NCBI GenBank assembly: GCA_030248215.1
Contig: JASANG010003874.1
Coordinates: forward strand, 1-64,000
Source: Enoplolaimus lenunculus
Taxonomy: Eukaryota > Nematoda > Enoplea > Enoplida > Thoracostomopsidae
DNA length: 64,000 nt
Direction: 5' to 3'
Below the pieces are notes generated by a model. It did no database searches and had not been told where the DNA came from. It was given only the letters and a program-made list of their open reading frames with translations. The first letter of the stretch is position 1, and the number at the start of each line of letters is the position of its first letter. Both the position numbers and the translations under genes were made by a program. Positions 9,401 to 24,400 of the stretch are shown here, piece after piece.

Positions 9401-12400
9401 TTTTGTTGTTGTAAACGAGGGCTACGCCTCGGTTTTTTCGTTGCAGTAGCGTTTTGTGCGGTTTGAGTTATTAAATTACTTATGACAGTGCGTCTTGTCC
9501 CCGGGCTTTGTTGGGGTTGTTTTTTGGTTCAATTTTTTAGGGCTATGACCCGGCAAACAAAATTTACTCCAATTTTTGTGGTTTGGTTTTCGTTTCAGAT
9601 TTTCAGCTTTTTCATCCCAATTTTGAGAACGTTTTTTGAAAAGTTCTCTTCTGATTGATTTGTCACAGAAAGACGCACTATTATTAAAATTATTATTATT
9701 ATTATTGTTATTGTTGTAGTTGATGATGCTGCTGCTGTTGTTGGTGCTCTTAATACTATTACTCATGTTACAATAATTTCTAAAGAATTGTTATTAAAAA
9801 AATTACATGTTTTGGTCATTGGAATGTTTTAAAATGCCTCACCAACTGTTCAGTTTTTTCAAAAACTGTTTTTCTAAGTATTTTTCTAGCTTCGCATTTT
9901 TGATGGTACTAAAATGGCGTCATTTTTTTGAGGGAAATAAAATAGTTTGCATTTTTGAGGGTAATTAAATCGGCTTTACATTCTTTAGGGTAATTGAGTA
10001 GCGTCACATTCTTTAGGGTAATAAAATTGACATCATTTTAGAAAACTGGCCTTGCATTTTTGAGGGTAGTAAAACTAGCGACAGAGTTTTGATGGTACTA
10101 AAATAGCGTCATTTTTTGAGGGAAATAAAATAGTTTGCATTTTTGAGGGTAATTAAATCGGCTTTACATTCTTTAGGGTAATTAAGTAGCGTCACATTCT
10201 TTAGGTAATAAAATTGACATCATTTTAGAAAACTGGCCTTGCATTTTTGAGGGTAGTAAATCTAGCGACAGATTTTTGAGGATAATTTAATGGCGTCATT
10301 TTTTGAGGGAAATAAAGTAGTTTGCATTTTTGAGGGTAATTAAATCGGCTTTACATTCTTTAGGGTAATTACGCAGCGTCACATTCTTTTGGGTAATAAA
10401 ATTGACATCATTTTAGAAAACTGGCCTTGCATTTTTGAGGGTAGTAAAACTAGCGACAGATTTTTTAGGATAATTAAATGGCGTCACATTTTTGAGTGTT
10501 AAGTCGCACCACATTTTAAGAAATTGAGGTAATAAGATTGGCGTGCCCAACACGCAAATTAGATAATAAAAGTGACGTCATGACGTCATTTTTATTACTC
10601 GTAAGTCCAGCTCACAAAATTCGTAATTGTTCATTGTACAACAATTTTAAAATGAACATCAGAATAGTGCACACCTCACTCGAACTCATATCGGCAGTGG
10701 TGTTCAAAAGGGTAAAAGCTGACTTTACAGCGGCTAGGAAGACAGAATTATTAGAACATGCAAGCGATACCACGTACAACACAAAACTAGACATGGTGGA
10801 GTGATACGCTATCGCGAATTCCATGAAATAGTTGGTGAACGAGGTGGTGATTCTCAAGGTCGCATAATTGGTGTGGTAATGCGTAACAACGTTGCTATCA
10901 CAGCAATGGTGTTCACAAGCTGGGTGGAGGTACAGGGCTATCTAACATATGCCACCATAAAATTCTTCTCTATCTGATTTATCAGTAAGGAACTACAATG
11001 CTACCAAATTTACGTTCATTAAGCTAAAAGCGATTAGCTAGCTTTGTGCTTTATAAATGATTTCAAAAGGCACCAAATAAATATTTCCCTGTTACGTTTT
11101 GAAATGTAGTCTAAAAATGGCGCTCCCGTTCTTTATTATCTTTGGTCTACAAGTCGTTATGAGTCAATACTTTGAGGCTCCTGCATTAAGTAATTCATTA
11201 TTTGATACTTTATTGTTCACGTTTATGACTAAGTCATTTTATCGTGCATGTTTGTACATGCTAAAACCCAAGCCACGTGTTTTATGTTATTGTTCAAAAC
11301 CCACGCCAAGTAATTAATTACAAAATTCCCGAAATGACATCACTTTTCTAGAAGTTTAACTGCGAGCTTTAATATCATTGGATAACAGATTGCACCTAGT
11401 TGCTCTGAAAACCATATAAACCCGCAAAAATTTGCGAAATTTTAATCAGTTTGATTTTCAACTAGTTAGATTGTTGCAAACATCACAAACAAAATGGGAA
11501 TTCAAACAAGCCGTAACATTGGAATGTTGTGTTGTAACTCGCGTGAAGCAGATGATGTGGTGAAATGGGTTGAGGAACATAACATGAAGGAAGAAATATT
11601 GTTTTGGAAGGAAAAAGTGAGAGTTTAAAAAACGTGTAATACAACTGGTGACTGGATTGATGGGGTTTCGGAATATGAAGAGAAATTGAAGGAATGTTTG
11701 ATGTTTCGAAGAGAAGTTATTGATATGGTGACATTTATTAACAATGAACTTAATCGTGGTAATACGTTTGTGAATGCAATGTTTCAATTATCGTTTAAAA
11801 TGCCTATTGCCTATTGCCTTCATAAAGAATATATATTTGCACATTATTTATTTAATACTTGTTGTAAAATAAAAATGGCAAAAGCCAACTCATGCATATG
11901 TTTCATATGCAGTCTAGTAGATGGGTTGTTTTGTATTTTATTCATTAAAACTATTCAATACAGGGTTATACAAACATTCTGAATATTTAATATTATATTT
12001 ATCACAAATATTTTCAACTATATTCCTATTAATTCTTCTTTCATCAAGGCATCCTCCAAATACCATATGCGCCCATTGGCTTGGTTGGTCTAAAGTACAC
12101 GCCAAACACGGTTGTTCCAATTTATATCGTAATTCTCCTGCTACACGTTCTGCGTTTTGCTCCATAATTTGTCGTTCAACAAAATTCTTTATGCTTTGTA
12201 CATCCATCCCTGTTACGATTTTAAATGCAGTCCAAAAATCGACGCTCTCGTTCTTTATTATATCTGCCAGTTGGTTTACAAGTTTTGGTGAGTCCATTAT
12301 ACGTCAGTTTTCTTGCTTGAAAAATAGAAAATGAATTTTTGTTTCAATTTACATCTACTTTTATAATAAATTTTAAGTACTTGTAGTTACGTCATACTAT

Positions 12401-15400
12401 ATTCTGATTGGTTATTATTCACACGTAATATTCTACAGGTTTGTGCTGGAAATATTCACACCAGAGTTTTTGTGCATTTTACGGTGCATTTGCACACCTT
12501 TCGCCGAAAATGCACACCTATTTTTGAAAATGCACAGTCAAATGCACAGGTCTCTCGGGCAATACACGATTAATTTTCAGTCGAAATTTTTGATATTTTA
12601 TTTACAAATATTGAAAATAATCGCGCCTTCGGCGCGCGCAGAATACAATATTTATGGGTCAATTTTCAACATTTAAAGCACGGTAATTTTTGTCGCCGAC
12701 TATACTTAATACTTACATTATAAATGAGTAGCCTCTATTATATGAATTGTCCGCACACGATGAATAAGTAAAGTATATAGGCATGTTTCACCCTAGTTGT
12801 CTTCGGCTGTGAAGTCCTGCAAAGAATTTGCTGCTTGCTGAATTTCAAATTCATCGAAACCGTCAAAGTCCAACGTAGGTTCTTCACCCTGATCAGTCTC
12901 GAACTCAGCGGAAGTGCTTGGCAATGGTTCATCAGACAGATCCCGTGATATTTTATAGCGACCACGAATGAAAGTGTCGTTCCAAATCCAAAGAGTACAT
13001 ATAGCTATGTAACTAAAGCTGGTGCTTCGCTAGTGAGGGCCCCCACATCCGACCACTCCGTGACTCTAGGCACTATTAATATTTTTGCCCGTATAGCTTG
13101 CTGATATGCCGAAAAAAGCGGATTTTTCATATTCAAAACTGACGAAAACGCTGGCCCAAAAAAGGAAAATCAGCTTTATTTGTTCCAAGAGTTCAGCTAA
13201 ATGAACAGGAATATAATAAGTGCATCCACTAAGTTTTAAAAACCTCAAAAGAGCTTACATCTTCGAAGATTTGAAAATCTCAAGATCCAAAGCTTTAAAT
13301 TAGAGTTTTAAAATCAAAATTTTTCTAACCTGGAAAGCACTGGAGAGCGAAAACCCTCGTTCGACTTCTGCATTCGAGGCGTCAAACACGATTAGCAGTC
13401 GGAACAGCAGTAGTATACACCCCCCTTGGGACAGTCGTAAGAGACTGTCCCTAGGTGGGGTTTTCTTGATGACTAATACTTGTTAATTTCTTGTTTCAGG
13501 TACAAGCATCAAGACGAAAAAAAGGTGCTTTACACTTTTTATATTGTTTGTTCATAATTACTATATAAGTAAATTTTATGTGTTTTTTGTTAGGAGTGTT
13601 AAGCAGTGTGTAACCAGCTGTCCGTTTCCGGTAAAAATCGACGTCCGTTTCCGTTATAGAAATAACAGAAATTACGTTCATCTAAAATCTTAAAAATTTA
13701 GGAGCATTTGATATATTTCTTTGAAATACCCGTGAATTTATGCCAAAATCTTAAAAATTTCGGAGCATTTGATATATTTCTTTGAAATACCCGTGAATTT
13801 ATGCACGTTTTCACTTGTGTTGGAAGAAAAAACATTCGAAACTTTTCCCCATGTATAGAACAGGGCCTGAACAGTAGTGTAAGTATATTCCTAAACCTAA
13901 GCAAAGATTAGTCTAAAGCTTAAACTGACTGTATTGTAGCCTGTTCGGAAAACGATCCGACCCTGTTCTATACATGGGCCGAAACTTTTATACTTCAATA
14001 TCCGTTTACTCCATGTTTAATATACTTTTATATCCGTTTCCCTTTCGTTTACTCCATGCTTAATATATGTTTCAGCTAAAGCCTACATGCATAGGTGAAG
14101 ATCGGTTCGTTTTTCACAGGACTAAGGTTAGACTAATTTTGGTGCAGGTATAGAACAGGAACGGAACGCAGTAGTATAAACATATTCCTAAGCGTAAAGC
14201 CTGTACCTAGGTCTAAGCAAACAAGTTAGTTTAAAGATTACTCTTATTCTATTACAGTCCCCAGGAAAACGTTTCGACCCTGTTCGGTACATGGACCCTA
14301 GTTTTCAGCTTTTTCCTAGTTCTACTTTACCACCTTCGGACCGTGTATAGATCAGTGGAACATAGTTTTCTAAGGGATTGCAATAGAATAAGCTTTCGAA
14401 TAATTTTATGCTTAGGAATATGTTTATACTAACGTTACGATCCTGTTCTATACATTACGCAACCTTCTAACAAAGTTTGAAATCGGATGGCACTTATACT
14501 AGTATTACAATGCACTAACAAGTGAAATTGGTAGCATTTCAACTCTCTATGGCTCAGAAGCAAGCTAACCCTTTTTTAATAGTCAGAAAAGAATATGAAA
14601 TGTTTCAGATATTCTCGTTCCGAATAATCAACGAATATTTGATAAATAGATGCTCAAAAAAATTTAACACCTAAATTTACGTAGCTACCTTGCTAGCTTG
14701 TTGTCGTGTCAGTTTGACACGTATTTTTGCTTAGTTTGTGCTGGTGAGGGTTGGAGTGTTATATATTTCGCTCCGATTGTTACTGCTGGGTTTTTTTCTT
14801 TTATGAATAAGGTGTAGTTGGGTTTTAGGTTCAAGTACAAAATCGGTGTCTGTTTTCCGTTATAAAAATAATGGAAATTTGTTCTTTTTCAAAAAAACAT
14901 ATTCATTCTATTTTTTCATTGAACTCACATAAAAATTTCGTATTCACCCAAATTTCAAAATATTTTGACAGGAGAGTAAAAACATTTGAAAGTTGTAAAT
15001 TAATATCCGTTTTTTGTTTTCCGTTATCTATATGATTATCTGTTTCAGCTATTTTTACTATTCGTTTTGCACATCCTTTGGTGCGTCGGAATGTTATCAA
15101 TTCCGCAGTGCGGTCAACGGCTCAAGGTATACGGCTTAAAAAACTCTTTAAGTGATACATTCATTGGCCAATGTTACTTTTAGAGGCGTAGAGTAGATTA
15201 AAGCGTATTCCTAAGCATAAGCTTAAGTCTAAGCGTTGCAAAAAATGTGTTACTAAGCATAAGCTTATGCAAAAAATTGTAATCTAAAATCTAAATCTAC
15301 TTGTTTTATAGTCCTACCAGAAACATTTTACGCCTCTTAAAGTAACATGGACCCATTTATTGATATGTTGTTCACTAGCAAGATGGTGATGAATCCAGGA

Positions 15401-18400
15401 ATTAATCGAATCCGAATTAGGGGCCGATACCAAAATTTTAGCAAATACCGATACCGCTTCTCATTTTAAAATTTTGTCGACCCCGAACCCATGCCGACCC
15501 GATAGGGTGCTGATTCCCTCTTTAGTATACCCTGTGCTTATAAACAAATACTATACTACATTACATCATTACCTGAAAGCTTAAATCCTAATCACTATAA
15601 ACGATTATAATTTTATGAGAATGGTTCACTTCAATTAATTTTTATACACCAACGCAAGAGAGCAGTTTCCAGTGCCAGACACATTGATATACACCAAGAA
15701 TTGAAATTGATAGTATTCAAACTGACTGCTACGTGCTAAAATTATCCGTAAAGAATCGGCAGTTTTGCAGGGTCGATGTAGATTCCGATACTCACGAAAG
15801 TGTTGATTATTACCGATGTCGATTAATCGACACGTCTTTACCTAACTTATTTTGTATATTAGTCACAGCTTCAATTTATCATAAGGCTCAGGCGGGTTGA
15901 ACTTGCTGCTGCAAGGTACTTTCGAATGCTGTATGCCCTGATACCGTCTTTATATAATTGTGCTTTTTCAGTTCATTATTGAATTGTATTAGTTACTACG
16001 GGTATTTGTAACGCTATTAAAAATTATGAGTACTCAGCGTAATATAAAATCATATTTTGAAAATTTTCGCCGGGGGGAAATGAAAATTTCGAAAAGTGCT
16101 GGGGCCCCCCGCCGTGGAGAAGCCAGCTCCCAACAGGCGTGCGGTCAGTTTTAGCATTCTAAATAGGCATAAAATATACTGTAACATTAGGCATAGTGAC
16201 GGGAACCGCTTTGAACGGGTTGCCACAAAAACAATTGGTTGAAGAAAAATTCGAGGGCAGCGAGCGATACACAGATGAAATTTAAATTTACTCGGGCAAA
16301 CTAAGTTCGGTGTAAATGTTTTATTATAAATTTTAAGTGGCCCATTGAGTGTGAGAAACGTTCATCTGGGGGTGTAAGAGCACTAGGTACGGCACTGCTA
16401 AACACAAAAATAGTTTTCAGTTGCAATGCTTTTGTCCAAATATACCGTAACCCTGATCGAAGTATATACCTGATTTTTGACGACACTGTCATTACTGGAA
16501 AATAAAAACCTCCGTCAATCAAAAATTTGTTGAACGTTCCATCCATGTCGTTACCGTTCAGTGAAAAATTGATCAATTGGCGACCCAAATCCAAACAGCA
16601 ACCAATGACATCACCTTTTCGAATCGGACGCACACCAACTTGTTTGCCTACTCCAGCTAAAACCACAGAGCAGCGGTAGCTTGTATCATTTTCTAACTTG
16701 ACACAAAACCCAAAATGTAATGTAGTAAACCGAATAAGAGAGGGGGACTGATATTTATTTGGCCTCTTCAGAGGGTGCCCCTCTTGTTAATTGGTTACGG
16801 ACTGTTATATATTTATTTTTAACCCACGCTTCGCCGCCCTTCATTACTGATATATCCGGTACTGTAGTTGTTATCCGTTGAATTAAATGTTTGTCTTGTG
16901 TCAATAGCTTGCGCGATAATACGAGGTTATACTTAGGAATGTACTTTCAAAATTATGTCCGCTTTAATGTTTCGAACTCAACTTTATTTTTGCCTGAAGT
17001 TATTTATGCGTTACAATTAAGTATAATTGACATTTATGGACTCTAATTAGGGTTTAGGGACTCTATCCGCTTACGGACTCTTATTAGGGTTACGTACTCC
17101 TATTGACTGGACTCAAAATGGGGACACCCTTCTTATTTTCCCACACCCTCTTATTCGAGTCACTACAGTACATGTTTCGCTGGCGCAGCGTTGTACATGT
17201 AATTATTTTTCGAAGTCACATTATCAGCTGTTAGTTTTTTATCTTGGTACCTACCAATATATAGAAAAACTTTATATTGAAAGCATTTTAAATCATCCAT
17301 TCACTATAATCAACTTCGAATAAATATTCCGCCTAAAATTTTTAAAATTTATATATCATAGGCGTTGTGGTCTTTTTAATTTTACACTATTCTAGTGAAC
17401 AAATTTTGGTATGAAATGATCTGATCGGAAGCGGTCATTACAAGCTCAAATCCAAGCAGTTGTAGTGGAATTACATGTATTGAGCGTAGCTCAGACACAG
17501 TTACTTTTTAATCAGTCTAGTTACAGTTAAACATTCCAAGCGAATAAAGTACAAACAGATAGTTTAACCCACTTACTTTCCAGTTAATCTAATATGCAAC
17601 TTAGTTATTAGCTAACTATTTAATGATCTGTTTAAGAATGTTGTAAACTATTTATTCAGATTACTCGCACCCAAAACCATCCAATACTGAAATTAGATTG
17701 CTTGTAACACTTTAAGCGTAACCAATTAAGCCAATGTGCAAATAAACAGTAACTACGTAACTGTTCATTTACGGGTTTTGGAGGTTTATAAGCAATGTAT
17801 TCAGTTTTTTCGCACCTAATAACGCTTTAGAACTAAAATTATATTGCTTGGCACCTTAACAATTAGAGAAATCGAGTAAAAAGACCTAATTGACGCATAA
17901 CCAATTATGCAAGTTAGAAAACAACAATGTGAGGTTAACACACCAGGATAATAAGGTAACAAACAAAAAATTTTATCAAAATCGGTTCAGCGGTTTCTGA
18001 GATTCTAGCGGACAGACATCCAACTTTCGTCCCCCGAATGCAAAACATAGAATGCTACACGAAACTCTGAGCTTGGCTTGCAGTTTTGTGTCGTTCAAAA
18101 AAGTTCAAAACTAAACTATACTAGGTAAAAGTGCCCCTAGAAGGGACAGATTGTGATATGTTTCGCTTGAAGGATGTAAAAGAGTTTAAACAAGGGTTAG
18201 TTAGACCATAGATCAGTAGGTAATGCTTATAATATTAGCTCCATAACTTCTATGAAAATAGTTGTCATCTATATCTTTGACGGATGTCTTTCAGTGTTAA
18301 GACGCTTACGGTCAGCGAAACAAGAAATATATGGCCCAAGGGACATCACCTATCAGCTTCATTTTAGCCTTTGTTGCGTTTTACAATGTTCAGTTTATAA

Positions 18401-21400
18401 GTGATCTAATCTAGCATTCTTCATTGGAAGAGGATGATTTTTGAGTTTTAAAATATTATGTTTGTGAAACTAGATTAGTAAATATTTCAATATTACAAGA
18501 TTACAAATTGCGCCTATTGATTATCGAATATAAAATGTCACGCATACGTGCTCGACTGTTTTAGATATCTTTACCATGACAATTTGATGATGTGAAGTCC
18601 AGAAACTTTTCCAAATTGTGTTCTGTGCCGTGACATATTTAAGCTATTCATCAAGAAAATACAATTCAAACGTTGCTAAATATTTCAAAGAACATGTTCT
18701 GCTGGCGCTCAATTGAGATAACTTTTAAAAGGCAACTGACTGTTATACAAAAGGCATGTTGAGAGTTGTACTTTAGAACGCCTTGAAAACCCATAGTGCC
18801 GATTTATAGCTTAACAGATGAAAGTTCGTTGGGCCCATATGTTCCTTGTTTCACTGACCGCAAGCGTGTTAACACTAAAAGACAGCCGTCAAAGATATAG
18901 ATGACAACTATTTTTCATAGAACTTATGGAGATAATATGATAAGCATTACCTACTGATCTATAGTCTAACTAACCCTTGTTTAAACTCTTTTACATCCTT
19001 CAAGCGAAACATATCACAATCTGTCCCTTCTAGGGGCACTTTTACCTAGTTTCTTTCTTTTACATGGGATACGGTGAGGTTTTATGCTAAGACTACTGCT
19101 AATCGTACGCCTAAGCCTAAAGAAAATATGTCTAAAGCGTACACTTGCTCCATTGCAATCCACCATAAAGCAGCCTGTTCTAAGCTATAATGCATGGGAG
19201 GTTATTACAAAATATTACAATCTTAGTTAGCAATTTCAGTAGAACAAACATCACAGTGGCACGTAATCTATTGCACGGTGTCGTTAGCATCACACAATAA
19301 TATCGACTAGCTATGGTAATTACATATCTGTAATACAATTTTTCGAAAAATTACAAAAATCAAACTTTTAATAACAACTTAAATGAGACGTTTAGCTGTC
19401 CAATTTGTGTATGGTGTCGAAACGGCTAATTAGGATATTCTATACGTAGTTACCTCATCCCAGCTCTGCTTTCCTGCAGAGAACATTCTGCAAAACTGTC
19501 AAAAAGCGTGCATTCTCGACGCTTGAAACATATATTGAAAACACTACCGTGTTTCAATGATTTAGGCGAACCCCGGTTTATAAGATAACCGTGGAAACCC
19601 CAAAACCGTTCATCATCAAATGTTACGCCGTCAACGCCGGCCGTTCTTCGAATCTTTCAAAATAATTTAACTTGCCATATGACTATGCTTGGTCTCATGC
19701 TTTAATTCACGGATTTATAAATCCACCTTTGTATTGAAACTGATGTTCGCAATTATATCTTTCTTTAGATGCTGGATTTGAAAATTGTCAGAAACGATAT
19801 GACGTCTTATTTGGACATGCTAAACGAAATAAAAATACTAACCTGAATGCACGCTGTAGACTTGGATTTAAAAAGCAAAAACTTTTTGTACGCGAAACTT
19901 GAGAGCAGGTTTGTTGAAGATTTAAAACAAAGCTTATAATTAGGTACAACATATAATTAAATGCTGTAAAAACATTTTAGTCAAAATACCTGTCCACATA
20001 TAACATCCGTCAAATCCAAACGAATTCAAATTATCACCAACGCTGCTGCCTCCAAAGCGAGCAGAAGGACCTGGGTAAGGCACAAAGCCTTGAGCGCATG
20101 CCCAACCTACTCTCAGGTGAGCTGGAAGAGATGTTTTTTGCTCAATGTGTTCTACTTCGGCTTCGTAATACCAGCGTTGAAATGTTGTCGATCCAGCGAT
20201 TAAGCCGACCATAACGTTAGGCATTACACTGAAATATACTGTAAATCGATCACAATTAGGAAATGTCAAATTAGTGCTAATAAACAATAATATACAGGCC
20301 GCATTCCCAACTGTGTTTATACATCATAGTAGCCAGTAGTAGCTCCTCAACCAATCAAAGTGAAACAACTTCGGATCTGAATTCCGAGCACTAGGAGGGT
20401 AACTTATAAAAGCGTACTAATTTTTCAAACTCAAGATTTCTTTAATCTAAAGTTACACGTCCTGCCCACACGTTTGAAAATATAGGCGACAGAGTGAGTA
20501 ACCATTAGTTTTCACTATAAACAAAGTGGATTATAATTAGTTTTCGCTATTAAAGTTCGGTTCAATCGAGCACTGAGTTTTGATAAACATATGTTTCAGT
20601 TGGCAAAATTTATTTCAACCTTGCACGTTGCCCCACCAGAAAAAGTGATCATTCTACGTATCATTTTTTTACCTCGACACAGTGTCAACCATTGTTGTTT
20701 GTAACAACAAATTTCTTGACGGCAGCAGGTTATTGCAAATTGAAGTTTGACACGAACGAACACTTATTCCATTGCCGAGGCATAATGAATGAAGAACATC
20801 CAACACCTGACAAAAAATCAATGGCTGGGTTTCCGAAACACTACTTAAGTACTACTTAGTACTTAGGTACGTGCTAAGTAATTACTTAACGATTTTGTCA
20901 TTTTTAAAAGCGTACTTAAGTTAAGTAACTACTTAATTCGCTCAGTAAATTTGATAGATTGCAAATTTAACATTCAGGAATACTAACCTCAGTCTAATTG
21001 AAATTGTAGACGCCCGTTGCCTTCTTAATATAAAGCAAAACTATAACTTTATTGTTATGACAATGGCTGACATTCGGCGTTTATTTGATTTCGCTTGAAA
21101 TTTAAGTATTTACTTAAGTCGTCAACTTAAGTACTTACTTAAGTATAACTTAAGGAAACACTTAAGTAAGATTTCGGAAACCCAGCCATTATCAATATTG
21201 ATTTTGCAAGGGGCATTTCCCTGTAGCAAAAGTAAAACAACTTCGAAATAGTTCCTATCTCAAAACGTATAAGCGATGAGTGATTCTGCGCATTCGCAGT
21301 AGGACAAAACCGTTTTGTGTTCATGGGAGTTCCGCAAATACGTTGATCCCGTTACAATAATCGGCCAATGTTACTTTAAAGGCCGTCCCATTTTCCCGGG

Positions 21401-24400
21401 ACAGAAATGTACCAGGTGTACATTTAAAAAAAATATAATTGGAACAGCGGGACAGTTGGGACAAACGGGACAGTTGGGACAAACGGGACAGATGGGATAG
21501 TTGGGACAGATGGGACGGTTGGGACAGATCGGCCTTTGCTTATGTGAATTATTGAAATTTAAATTTATAGACCATAACCATATCTCAGTTACCTTTGGAT
21601 CGCGCCCAACCTTTTCAAGAAGGGAAATCACAGCTTTTATGTGAGATTCACCGATCATATTTAAAGCTTCTGGTGACTCGCTCAGAATACAGTACATAAC
21701 ATCCAATATACCTGAAGTTATATATAAACAGTGCAGGGTCCGTATTCTCAAATGTGTGTAGCACCTATCACCAGTTAGTGATCGGTCCTGTAACTTTGAA
21801 ACCAGCGCATGTTGAGGTTCAAAATACAGCACATTCTTCGCATTTGATTAGCCCTACTTCAGTACCAATTTAGAAATATGCAATTGCAGATGTTCGTCAC
21901 TTTGAAAACCTATCGCTAACGCATGCTAGGTGCTATACGCATTTGAGAATACGGGCCTAGATTTTAATTGTCGTATCATTTTAATTATAACCTAATAAGC
22001 AGGGCAACACAGGCCAAATGGCATACAGGACAAATGCTTTGTGAGGCGCGTTTCAGAAGCTTCAGCATTCTATTGATGTAAAAAGTGAGTCAGGCTTCTT
22101 GCTCACTTTGCTTCCGAGCTATTTAATACTGCTCTACTACTTGTAATGCGTCGTTTACTTTAACTCGTGTACGAGGCGTGGGCGAATGCACAAGGTATAG
22201 ACGACGACTTTTACTATGTCAAAAACAGCAAGTAGCGCTGGTTAAATTTGATATTTTTTAAGTTTAAAAATTCAAACCACAACTACTGATAAATCTAAAA
22301 TTATTCAAATCTAAGCAGTGTATATCGGCTTGTTTTCTGATAAAGAAACAGCAAAGAACAATGTGGTTAATTAAAATTAATTACCTTCAGCACTTAGAGG
22401 ATTTGAGAGACGACCAAAGATCCAATCTAACCGTTGTACTGTTGCAAACTGAGCGCAGTTGGCGTGGTTTCCTTTGATCATTGCAGCTTCAAATAAATGT
22501 CAATTTTGCCTCAGGCATTGGAATGAAATATATAATATACAATTAGTTAATAATAATCAGAGTGTAAAATCCCAACTGAAAAATGCTATTCTGACAATCT
22601 AAACCAAGGCAAATTTTGGAATTCTGAGCCAGAAGTGTTTTGAAATAGTCGGCCTATCCTCCTGTTTTTACTTTTACTTTAACCAAAGGCATACAAAGAT
22701 TTGCTTGTCTTCATCTTATCACGAAGTAGTAGGTTATAAAGCAAAAATTGTACAGTTCACCAGTGTGACTTATAACTAAGGCTGGAAAATTTGACACATT
22801 ACCGAGCAAGAGATACAAGAATGTTGAGATATTCGACCATGTTTGATGATTCTCTTCATTGATATACTGCGCAAAGCTTGGATGTGACTCCATCATTGCA
22901 AAATTGTCAATTGTATCAACGATCATATTTAGTACGCCCTGTAATTTATGCAAGCATTGCCACAATGGATTGTGTTAGCTAATGTTAACAGTAATGTATA
23001 ATTTATATAGAAATTCCAAGCAGGTTTGCCGCAATGTCTATAATTTTAAGCCTTCAATACACCAGGTAGCGATTTTTATTTAAATATTTTCAATTAAACG
23101 CTCGGCCCATATGACTTTAAGGGGCGTCCAGGTTTTTGGTTGGTCTATAGAAAATTAATTTTAGATTCTAGATTACATTTTTTGCTTAGGCTTACGCTCA
23201 GGCTTTAGGCTTAGGAATACGCTTTTGCAACCCCTAGGCTTAGGCTTAGGAATACGCCTAATCTACTATTACGCCCCTCAACGTAACATTGGCCAGACGC
23301 TCTGTCGTCGAAAATTATTGTGCATTTGTAAAGTAGGTTGTGGATCTAAATGTTAACGTACACCTTTTCAGAGCCATACGATAAAACCTGGATCTGCGGT
23401 TGAATATGCATTTTCTATAAAACGAGGCTGTTTAGTTTAAGTTGTGCCCCAGTACTGAGATTTATACTGCGATACTGTTTTATGGGACAAAAATTAGATC
23501 GCGAGCAGTGTCTGGTAACAAATTAGGGATTTAAACCGTGGTATCTGTTTTAAGTTTGTTTTACCCCGTCTACATTGTCTTTTAGATGCTGCTTGTTGTT
23601 ATTGCAACGCTTGAACAAAGATTGTTACAAAAATTAATGTTCCCAGAATTGGTGGTTAAGTAATTTGCTGCCAATCATTAACAATCCTTCTGTTTAGTAA
23701 ATTATAATTTTTTGCGCTTTTAAGAGCTGTGTTTGAATAACCGCCATGATTTATTGTATTTCGTTTAATAAATTATGTTTAGTGTAACACACAGAACACC
23801 TTAGTTAGAACTGTGGTCATGCGTTAATTTGTGGCCGGAACGGATGACAAATATGCAGTCACTTCCTATTTTATCCACAGCAATGCAATATAATCTTCGT
23901 ACCTCTTCCTGAAATAAGTCTTGTCGTTTTCGCAGCCCTCGCAATAGTAACTGTTTCGCTTCAAACTCTGAAACCAAAAATGGCCAGAAGAAAAATTAAT
24001 TATTTAAAACGCAATGCCGTTTCTCCAGATTTACACTTTTTATCAATCTAAGTGTACGTATTATAATTTTACAAGCGCATAGCCACTATTCGGGACCAAG
24101 ATTCTAAATGGAAACATTTTAAATTGGGCATAGTTTTTAATTTTAACCGTTAACTTTTTATTGAAAAAATGAACGTTAAAACCATAGTATAGTGCAGGGT
24201 TGAGAAAAAATCGAAAAAATTTGTTCTTTGTCTGAGTGCTCGGTTATCCCACCCTTAGCCGGCGTTTGTCCAAAAACGCTTGCATTTTGAATGTTTTTGC
24301 GTATTTGAGCTTCTGATGACACCTCCTGCTCATTCCATCCCAAATCTAAGCTTTTGAAAAATTTCATTTTAAAGGCCACAAGTTCAGCTCCTTAGGACAT

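Larger units (their letters stand above)
7638..20806 (-). other. unc-68: RyR exons 17-20: linker and SPRY1 domain
   Basis: About residues 609-865. Exon 17 reads [18 protein letters not shown] and [13 protein letters not shown]. Exon 18 reads [35 protein letters not shown] and [11 protein letters not shown]. Exon 19 reads [16 protein letters not shown] and [14 protein letters not shown]. Exon 20 reads [20 protein letters not shown] and [12 protein letters not shown], leading to the RYR repeats. Intron 19 (16469-7849) is the longest, 8.6 kb, and is filled with repeats and virus-like small ORFs. Confidence 0.93.

Noticed and set aside
9895-10525. CRISPR-like array
   Set aside because: Repeat and spacer do not separate. 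The whole 188-bp unit is repeated, and the context is a eukaryotic intron.
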